From Saccoglossus kowalevskii (taxonomy: Eukaryota > Hemichordata > Enteropneusta > Harrimaniidae), in the NCBI RefSeq assembly GCF_000003605.2, contig NW_003138363.1:1-28336 (forward strand): a stretch of DNA of 28,336 nucleotides. Direction: 5' to 3'. Every line of letters begins with the position of its first letter. Position 1 is the first letter of the stretch. The notes beneath the pieces are model-generated. The model was given only the letters and a program-made list of their open reading frames with translations, had not been told where the DNA came from and made no database searches. Positions 21,464-28,336 of this stretch are shown in pieces. Made by a program: the position numbers and the translations under genes.

Positions 21464-24400
21464 GTGAGATTACAGTCAATTTTACAGTCAATTTTAAAAG
21501 GGTTGATTTGAGTTGAATATATTGTGTAGCTGTGCTCATTGGTTGTGATATTTATTGATCGATATGCCGGTTCACAAGACTTGTTACACTTGCTACATTG
21601 TATGAATTAGTATATAAATCAACCCCAACGCTGACCTCTTATGTTACCTTGCGTTATAGGTCAAATGAGAGAAAATGTTCAGTCGAAAAAGAGATGTTAA
21701 ATTGTTTCGTTTTGTATACACTCATTTCAGCAATTATCATATCGAAGCTTATTTTAGAAAATATATTAGTAAAGATATAGTATTTCGAACTGGAAAATGC
21801 GCATTTTTATTCTTAAATTGTTGTCAAGAATATGGCAGACATTTTTTTCCAATCTGTATCCCAAGCATGCCTTCATGTTATCAACATGTAACATGCATTA
21901 TTTGTAATATGTGACACTTGCTATTCATATTCTCTATTTCCTGACTACGAACATTGTCAACATGTAGCAATATCGCAACAATATTGCATGACATATCTAC
22001 CCCTTTGCTTAATAATTGTGTCCTTTTGTACAGGAGAGTTCTGCCTTGAATGTAAGATTTGGAATGAAGACGGCGATACCGACTTCACTGTCCACACTAA
22101 CAATACATCCACATTGGATCAAGCACTGGAACAATTTTTAGCTGACCACAATATTGACAAGGATAATATTGTGTTCGTGAGTCCAGCCAACTCCGGTTTC
22201 ATCCTAGATTGGACAACTAATGCTTCAAAACTAAAGGTCAGTAAATCAAACGTTGTTAAAAATGTTCTATGTGAAAAAGTGTAAATATTTGTCTTATTTA
22301 ATAGCAGAAAATGGCTTACATATCGATATATATACATATATAGTAAGACCACTATAAAAATGTCACTTTTATTAGCTTGCTAACCACAAAGTATATGTGT
22401 TTACACCATCCACAGGGTAGAGAATTGGTAATATCTGTTGACAATTTCTCGAGGCTATCTGAGGTTCTTCGTTCTTATAACAAAACTGAAGACGACTCTT
22501 CAATCTCTTCAAGGGATTTCGCCAGTTTATCCACTGAACACCCGCACATTATACATAAGCACTATTTCGCATTCAACGCATGCAACATTGGTACATTGCA
22601 TGCAACAACGCCCCCGCCATGTGTCATGCAGAATGTGCACGATAATGTATTACTAAGAAAACAATCCTCCAAACAGCAAATTCAAAATTCAAAATCAAGT
22701 TCACTCACAAGTGCATACAACGTACCCCAGAAATTCTTTTATGAAAATGAGCAACCAGAAAATGATGAAATCCCTACAACTATGCCTCCGCCCCCACCTC
22801 CACGACAACCACGAAATGAAAGAGATACGAGCAAACAGACAACATCGAACATTGTGAAACAAGATTGGATTGAAAGAAAACAATTGAAAAAGAAAAGTTT
22901 GCAGGAACAGTTAAAAATGAAAGTCCCACCTCCGTTACCGAAACGGCAAGTGCATGGTAGCGCGGCACAAGACGCAAACACGGCATATTATGGAGATCAC
23001 AGCTGTGCTACTAGCAGGGATGTCAGTTCCTCTAATGTCGTAAATGTCAACAGAAACGAAACTGCCGATGTAATAGAAAGTCTGGATTATTTGATGCTGG
23101 AAGATAAAGAAATAGAAGATGCCAAGATTGACCGAGCCAGCAGCGCATCTCAAAACTATGCAAGTGAGATTTCTAAGAGCTTAGAAGATATGTGTACAGA
23201 AAATCCAGCGTGGCATCCAATGTTAACTTCTAATTTTGAAAATGTAAGCTATTCTAATTTTAAACTTATAGACTTCATACACGCACACACACATAATCAC
23301 GTCTTACCATCATTGTGACGACACGCATTGGATTAACTTTGATATAGTTGAATTAACTTTTTATATAGTTGCATCTAGTTTGGATTAAAACGCGACTCTA
23401 TATTTAATTCGTTGCAATTTTATTTCAAGCTTAATTAAATAAAAACGCAGCAAAGTAGTAATAACATCATACACCCTGTAACTTGTAAAGGGGAGTAAGT
23501 ATGGTACAGTTGGAATAATATTAATATAAGCTGTATCGTACCTTTCCCAGTCACTAATCCTAAGCTCCGCAAGACATATTAATAAGTTGAATTAACTACT
23601 AATGGAAAATATGTTTTACGAGGACTATGAAAAACGTAATCGGAAGGTGTATATGTCTTTGGAAATTAGTATACTATTTTTTATCTGTATTATTGTCCTC
23701 AAAAAATTATTAATGCAATAGTACACACCACTATACACACACACGCGCGCGCGCGCACGCACGCACGCATTATACATACAAAAATGATTCGCTAAATCGA
23801 CAAGTTCTCTACTATGTCAATTTCAGATCCAGCAGGTGACAGAGCAATACCGAAGGCAAGATGGTTGGTACATGATCCACGTTTACGAAGGTCAAATAAT
23901 CTTGACAGTCACGTAAGTGTTATTATTGCCTTTGAAAACATAACTTTAGTTACCAATTGTTGATGGTTTTAAACATATTGATATACTTGTATGATATATT
24001 TTGGGTCAACTGTGTAGTTAAATTTGGTTGTCTAGGCTACTATATAATGATCAAGTTTACTTATATAAAATAAATATTGCCAATTTTGACTCTCCCTCGC
24101 ACACACGCAAGTTGTCATTGTATATTTCGAGATGTGTTTTTGGTACAATTTTGTGTAAAGCATGTCTTTCAGTACGAGGTTGTGTAACCAGTGTGGCTTG
24201 CCTTATTCAATCTACTCCAGGTCATGCATGAAATAGCTGCAATAACTGATTTTTTTTCTGAAAGGTGGAATAGCAGTGATTACATGAATAAACTGTAAAA
24301 TTAATGAAAAAATGACGGAACAATTTGTTTTCGTATTGTTTAGATTCCAAAAAGTTCTTAAGCATTTTCAAATATTTCAAAATGCACAAGGAAAAGTATA

Positions 24401-24611
24401 CTTTGACGAAGAAGATTACAAATCGAAAACACTGGAAGATCTAATAGAAGTATATAAATTTCAAGACTTGCCTGTGAAAAATATGTCGGGCGAATGTAGA
24501 CGAAGCAGCACAGATACCAGATATGTCGAAATGAAACCCAAACCGCCACCATCTGGCAGTCACATACGACTGAAGAGACCTATCCCAATTGATTGGGACA
24601 TAGGTTATTGA
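21103..24611 (+). CDS. Death domain / Ras-binding domain / SH2-like adaptor, five exons, 581 aa
   Basis: The exons are 21103-21463, 22034-22236, 22416-23243, 23827-23912 and 24344-24611. All introns are GT-AG and phases close, giving 581 codons plus TGA. Residues about 35-118 form a Death domain (WQNLADDLG at 52, EIEELERR, VYELLRTWGRREGS, LQEKLKSLGRYD). Residues about 124-196 fit a Raf-type Ras-binding domain, with LDWTTNASKLKGREL beside the Raf pattern LDWNTDAASLIGEEL. Residues 197-450 are a linker with SH3-type proline motifs (MPPPPPPRQPR at 311-321, VPPPLPKR at 358-365) and tyrosine motifs YNVP (289), YENE (297) and LDYLML (411-416). Residues about 454-537 are SH2-like: DGWYMIH, ILTVTF, LKHFQIF, KVYF, TLEDLIEVY. 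The FLVR arginine is replaced by His482. The tail has YVEM (553). No signal peptide or membrane segment is seen, so it is predicted cytosolic. The layout recalls SLP-76/BLNK adaptors, but with different N-terminal domains. Domain calls are by eye. Confidence 0.85.
22034..22236 (+). CDS. Adaptor exon 2: most of the Ras-binding domain
   Basis: Acceptor TTTTGTACAG|GAGAG and donor CTAAAG|GTCAGT, ending in phase 0. Encodes residues 121-188, the strand-strand-helix-strand part of the domain. The final strand (GRELVISV) is the first sequence of exon 3. Confidence 0.88.
22416..23243 (+). CDS. Adaptor exon 3: last RBD strand, proline/tyrosine linker, start of SH2
   Basis: Acceptor CATCCACAG|GGTAGA and donor GAAAAT|GTAAGC, both phase 0, 276 codons. 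It contains the proline-rich motifs, a Lys-rich helical stretch (RKQLKKKSLQEQLKMK) and a Trp (454) that marks the SH2 start. The frame continues past the donor for 25 codons, so intron retention would give a truncated protein. Confidence 0.9.
23740..23770. repeat. CA/CG microsatellite in adaptor intron 3
   Basis: ACACACACACGCGCGCGCGC followed by ACGCACGCACGCA is a mixed dinucleotide and tetranucleotide run, with potential for Z-DNA, about 60 bp upstream of exon 4. Confidence 0.9.
23827..23912 (+). CDS. Adaptor exon 4: SH2 helix A and strands B-C
   Basis: Acceptor CAATTTCAG|ATCCAG and donor GTCAC|GTAAGT, ending in phase 2. Encodes IQQVTEQYRRQDGWYMIHVY and EGQIILTVT. It is too short to stand out as an ORF and was found by joining the phases of exons 3 and 5. 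Confidence 0.82.
24344..24611 (+). CDS. Adaptor exon 5: rest of SH2 and tail
   Basis: Acceptor TATTGTTTAG|ATTCCA. Encodes FQKVLKHFQIFQNAQGKVYF to TLEDLIEVYKFQDLP, the SH2 second half. A tail with RYVEM, a KPKPPP stretch and a basic end (IRLKRPIPIDW) follows, with stop TGA at 24609-24611. Confidence 0.88.
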
Positions 24612-24790
24612 CTTTGTATCGTTGTGATACGTGCACTGTATTTACATGAAAAGTGAAGCCATTTCGTCGAATACACACGTGTAAGTGAAGCCACATGTAA
24701 AAGTAAAAACTTAAAGTTAACTTTAAACTTAATATATTGAAGTTTTCATAGCTAATATGGCGAAAGATAAATTATAATAATATGGAGATA

Positions 24791-24796
24791 AATAAA
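24791..24796 (+). promoter_or_regulatory. Poly(A) signal of the adaptor gene, AATAAA
   Basis: AATAAA lies 180 bp past the stop codon and is followed by a GT-rich run (GTGTTGTATGTTGTT), the usual downstream element. The predicted 3' end is near 24810-24820. Confidence 0.65.
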
Positions 24797-24959
24797 TTAA
24801 GTGTTGTATGTTGTTATTTCCACTTCGTTAATTAAACTAGACTGAACATAGTTGGGCTAATGTTGCACCCTTGTTTTACTCCTGTGAATGACTGGAATTC
24901 TCTTTAGTTAGTTCCTACTTGTTTTAACTTTATATGAAATTTTAGTGTACATGCTTTTA

Positions 24960-26165
24960 TTAATTATATTTTTAATTAATTTCCAAGATCTAATTTTGAA
25001 CCTTTCTTATGTAATGGGATAAGAATACTACTTTTGCTGATGGAAATTTACCAGAACTTAAAATTTGATTGAAAAATCTGGCAATACGTAATTAATTCAT
25101 TGAGAATCTTGTCCCCACCTGGAGACTTATTTTATTTTAATTTCTTTACAGCAACTTTGGTTGCACCAATTGTTATTGGTTGATTTAAATCTTTGTTAAT
25201 TATTTCATTTCTTTCCATCTGGTCGATCTCCCCCTCAATTTTATTTTTAAAGCTTTTGTCATAGCTGTCATTTGTCTGTACACTGTTAATGTTTATAAAG
25301 TGAGTGTACCATTCATTAGCACTAACTGTATCGTTTTTACTACTTGATACATCACATTTTGAGAAATTTCTGATTATCTGCCAGTATATCTTAGGATTAG
25401 CTTCCTGTGAAATGATATCATTCCAAAAATCTTGTTTATAAATTCTTTTGCTAATTTTCAAGGTTTTACTATATTTTTTCCGGGCTAACATAAACTGCCC
25501 TCGAACATAACATTTATTTGGGTTCTTTTCCAATAATTTGGCACACTCTTTAAACTGCTTTCTAACCCTCCAGCAGTCTCCATCAAACCATTTTTGCCGT
25601 TTTGTAACACTTTTATATTTTTTTTTACGACGAGTATTAAACTTGATTAAACTTTGGTACAATAGCATAGTATATTTTACGAGCACCACCAGAAAGTATA
25701 CTTGCCTAATAGATCACCTGATGTACGCCCATTCAAAATAATAAAATTATTAATTTTACATAATTCTACAAAAGAATTTCCAAATGAATTTACTTTCTTA
25801 TCATGATTAATTCTGTTGCTTAAATCATTCTCTACATAATCATCTGGTACTGGTATATGAGCAATATTATCATTGATGATAAAATCAAGAAATTCACCAG
25901 TGCAGGCATTGAAATCGCCCATAAGTGCTACCCCCTTCACAATTGGTCAAATATATTAATATTTGTATACAAAGCACAAATTATAATCCAAACCAGAGTC
26001 AACGAGTTCACCACTAATTTTGCACCAGACATATTCACTGCACTTTGTATCAATTTTTGTGATGTACTTTTGTAATTAATTTTTAAACAATATAGCAACT
26101 CCACCAAACTTGCTGCTACGTTTTCTATCACTTGTATAGTATCGACTTATTAAACCAATTTTCAG
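24960..26165 (-). mobile_element. Decayed LINE: endonuclease, linker and start of reverse transcriptase
   Basis: On the minus strand, 26165 to about 25680 reads as an apurinic-type endonuclease domain (FGGVAILFKN, then NIFDQL, MGDFNACTGEF and ILNGR), broken by stops and a frame shift. 25689-25132 is an open linker region rich in Lys and Trp (RQKWFDGDCW, FWNDIISQ, YWQIIRNFSK). 25130-24960 gives reverse-transcriptase entry motifs (NKSPGGDKI, FNQILSSGKFPSAK, HKKGSKLDLGN) and then stops. The catalytic core and the 3' end are missing. It is a dead copy. It could be the same family as the 16 kb fragment, but the two do not overlap. Confidence 0.85.
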
Positions 26166-26199
26166 GTACCAGGGATCTTACGCCACTTTTTCAATCAAA

Positions 26200-26520
26200 C
26201 AAAGACACACACAGATCTAGAATTCGTGTCAACTTCTAGACTTAGTCGGCCGTTGAGAACTCTCCAAGACAAAATGCCTCGGAGAAAAGTCCCCCAAGAC
26301 TCTCTCGAGACCGACTGCCTCGTGGAGAACTCCCTCAGACCAAGACCAGCTTTATTCATTTTTCAAACCTTATCCAATTACAGGGGAGTTTAAAAGCGCA
26401 AGGCGTAGCCTCCAAACATTCTACTCATATGTAGCCAATCACTCGAAATACTTAACACGTCATATCTATTGATTAATTGCTCTCTATATGAAGAAACTAC
26501 ACATACCAAACTGTCAGATT
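26200..26520 (-). mobile_element. Probable second LTR remnant
   Basis: On the minus strand a CCAAT-type GTGATTGGCT is followed, after about 100 bp, by GAATAAAGCTGGTCTTGGTCTG and a pyrimidine/purine-mixed stretch with repeated GGAGAGTTCTC and GAGGCA words, as in LTR R-U5 regions. It may end at ...TTGACA (26228). No clean target duplication was found, so the ends and the call are tentative. Confidence 0.35.
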
Positions 26521-26529
26521 TAGTTCCAA

Positions 26530-27050
26530 TCACTGATTTAAGTTCCATCCAGGACCTTGTATAAGCTTAAATGACGACAGGTTATGGGAATGTGTTGAAT
26601 GATATAAACCAGCTATTCAAGGGAACCACCTCCAGGCGCCTCTTATAAATAACCTATCTAAGCGCTGGGCTGAATCATTCATGTCACCAAATTGACGTGG
26701 AAGATTTGATGAACATTTGAAACGTTCGTTGAGATATTGCATTTCATTGCGTTTTTGTTGTGCCATGAATTGCTTTTTTAGAATCCCTTAATTTTGTTTC
26801 AAAGGCTGCAGTCGCACAGAGATAACCAGAACGTTGAAATGTTTTCTGAGTCCCTTAAATTTGTTTTGGACACAAGAGTGAATTGCAGCACTAATATTTG
26901 TTCCCGGAATCTGTAAATCAAATAATACAACAAGCAGCCTGTCGGCTGAGATAGCTCCGCTGTTAGCAATACACATTTCAATTAAGAACTGAAGATATTA
27001 TTCGAAAATAAACAATATGTATAGTATCAAAGCGGACTTACTGTTTTCAA
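26530..27050. other. Unassigned spacer with one exon-like minus-strand stretch
   Basis: 26900-26788 on the minus strand follows a fair acceptor (TTATTTGATTTACAG) and encodes IPGTNISAAIHSCVQNKFKG onward to a stop. It might be a last exon or an old repeat. I recognise no family and nothing else in the stretch. Confidence 0.2.
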
Positions 27051-27051
27051 C

Positions 27052-27420
27052 AAGAATTCTAAAATATCACTTTTTTCCAAAAATGACAAAAATATTCATC
27101 AAAATTAGATAATTCAAGATATCAATACAAAATGAACAAATCTGAGAGAGGTCTACACGTAGTACCTAAGCAAATTGGACTTGTGGTTTTTAACAAGAAG
27201 TCGAAAATATCAATTTTTACAAAAAATTACAAAAATATTCAATTAAATTAGAAAATTGTAGATATCATCATGAAATGAACAAATCTAAGAGAGGTCTATC
27301 CAAGGTACATATACACCATATATCAAAGCGTTCAGACTTGTAATTAAATTTTTACGCTGACGACGACAGACAATCACTGGTATGATAAGCTCGACTCGAC
27401 AAAGTCGACAGTTGATCTAA
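27052..27420 (+). mobile_element. Helitron-like element, family 1, copy 2
   Basis: Two core units about 143 bp apart (ACAAAAATATTC at 27086 and 27229) share AAATGAACAAATCT-GAGAGGTCTA blocks with each other and with 6640-6877. They are followed by GACGACGACAGACAATCACT, a degenerate hairpin (AGCTCGACT...AGTTGATCT) and CTAA at 27417-27420. Same orientation as the other three copies in the window. Confidence 0.6.
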
Positions 27421-27439
27421 AAAACTGTGTCACTATACA

Positions 27440-27800
27440 ATAGGTGATTTTCCGAACAATTGCGAGATCTCGCGAGATGCATGAAAGACGCGCGTCGAAC
27501 GTCAGCCGCAAAAATCGAACGATTTGATTTTGAACTAGAATTTCTTTATTTTGCAGCTTACATCGACCGGCCGATCTTCGACAGAGAAATATTGCTTCCG
27601 AATACCCTTACTTAATCGAAATTGCCTATCATCAAATGTGGACAGCACATTATTAAGCATGGAAATGTCCCCGAAATACTTTCGCGTTTGTCGAATCCCA
27701 CGCGATGTTTGATGCGACTACGACGCTATGACCTTTGTTTGTCCTGTTTTTACGTTCGATTTCACGCATAACGCGTGATTCTCGCAGTGTACGGAAAATG
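27440..27800. promoter_or_regulatory. CpG-rich stretch with TCTCGCGAGA motif, possible promoter
   Basis: 27468-27477 is an exact TCTCGCGAGA palindrome, the CGCG element known from CpG promoters in animals and bound by BANP in vertebrates. CpG dinucleotides are frequent through 27440-27800, unlike the rest of the window. No coding exon follows within the window on either strand, so any gene would continue beyond it or have a non-coding first exon. Confidence 0.4.
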
Positions 27801-27894
27801 GTCTATTTTCAAACTGCATTTATTTTCGCTGTAACTTTACATTCACGAAACATGTATTTATCTCCCCTAAGAAAGTTACCCATTTTTCTCCTAA

Positions 27895-28176
27895 GGCATG
27901 TAAGCAAGTAAGCATGGCACACACCATCCTAAGCAAGGTAACCCATGGCACACACTCATCTAAGCAAGGTAACCCATGGCACACACTCATCTAAGCAAGG
28001 TAACCCACGGCACACACTCATCTAAGCAAGGTAACCCACGGCACACACTCATCTAAGCAAGGTAATCCATGGCAAACACTCATCTAAGCAAGGTAACCCA
28101 TGGCACACACTCATCTAAGCAAGGTAACCCATGGCACACACTCATCTAAGCAAGGTAATCCATGGCACACTGTCAC
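27895..28176. repeat. 31-bp tandem repeat, eight units plus a degenerate one
   Basis: The unit CTAAGCAAGGTAACCCATGG followed by CACACACTCAT repeats with exact 31-bp spacing from 27929 to 28146; the last unit breaks up near 28170. A diverged unit precedes it at 27895. Single-base variants (CACGG, TCCATGG, GCAAACAC) distinguish the units. Short ORFs through it are not credible genes. Confidence 0.95.
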
Positions 28177-28336
28177 ACGCAACGTAATATTACCGTAATT
28201 AGTATAGTACATGTGTGATGGTTCAAATACCAAAATGGCAACAGTACCATAAAGTAACATACGAACACAGAGCCAACAGATGAGGTTATAACTGGTACTG
28301 GTATTATTATACTCTGCAATCATCAAGTACAATAAC

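Noticed and set aside
22701-22986. Minus-strand Phe/Ser/Val-rich ORFs opposite adaptor exon 3
   Set aside because: They are antisense shadows of the proline- and lysine-rich linker.
28195-28250. tRNA-like B-box word GGTTCAAATACC
   Set aside because: No matching A box or cloverleaf arms around it.
1-28336. CRISPR arrays, bacterial operons or ribosome binding sites
   Set aside because: The spliced genes, LINEs and LTR show this is animal nuclear DNA; the regular tandem arrays have no unique spacers.

Overview
This is a piece of an animal nuclear genome. It is AT-rich, has long introns with GT-AG splice sites, and carries many tandem repeats and transposon remnants. The best-conserved gene, ING3, reads like a lophotrochozoan (mollusc, annelid or brachiopod type) orthologue. 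The dispersed elements with repeated core units, GGAC microsatellite and a terminal hairpin resemble elements known from bivalves. The taxon call is an inference; the sequence carries no direct species marker.

Layout. Positions 1-2726 are AT-rich intergenic DNA in which I recognise nothing firm. 2727-4085 is a 38-bp EcoRI-type satellite of about 36 units. 4377-17454 (minus strand) is a complete ten-exon ING3 gene encoding 386 residues; all splice phases close and the PHD finger is intact. Its introns hold three Helitron-like non-autonomous elements (about 6640-6877, 8731-9204 and 9400-10157), a degenerate minisatellite, and a LINE 3' fragment (15792-16816) into which a 401-bp inverted-repeat element has jumped (15987-16387). 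17455-21102 lies between two divergent genes. It holds an uncertain three-exon minus-strand candidate of 89 codons, a LINE tail, and a well-bounded solo LTR (20117-20619) with a 5-bp target duplication.

21103-24611 (plus strand) is a five-exon gene encoding 581 residues. Reading its exons together gives a Death domain, a Raf-type Ras-binding domain, a long linker with proline-rich stretches and tyrosine motifs, a C-terminal SH2-like domain lacking the usual FLVR arginine, and a YVEM motif in the tail. I know of no described protein with this order of domains. It looks like a signalling adaptor that could join Death-domain receptor complexes to Ras and phosphotyrosine signalling, and it is the main discovery candidate of the window.

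Downstream, 24960-26165 is a decayed LINE (endonuclease, linker and start of the reverse transcriptase, minus strand). 26200-26520 looks like a second LTR. 27052-27420 is a fourth Helitron-like element. 27440-27800 is CpG-richer DNA with an exact TCTCGCGAGA promoter motif, and 27929-28176 is a 31-bp tandem repeat.

ING3 acts in the nucleus on chromatin and the adaptor presumably acts in the cytoplasm. They are divergent neighbours with a 3.6-kb spacer, and nothing in the sequence indicates a functional link.
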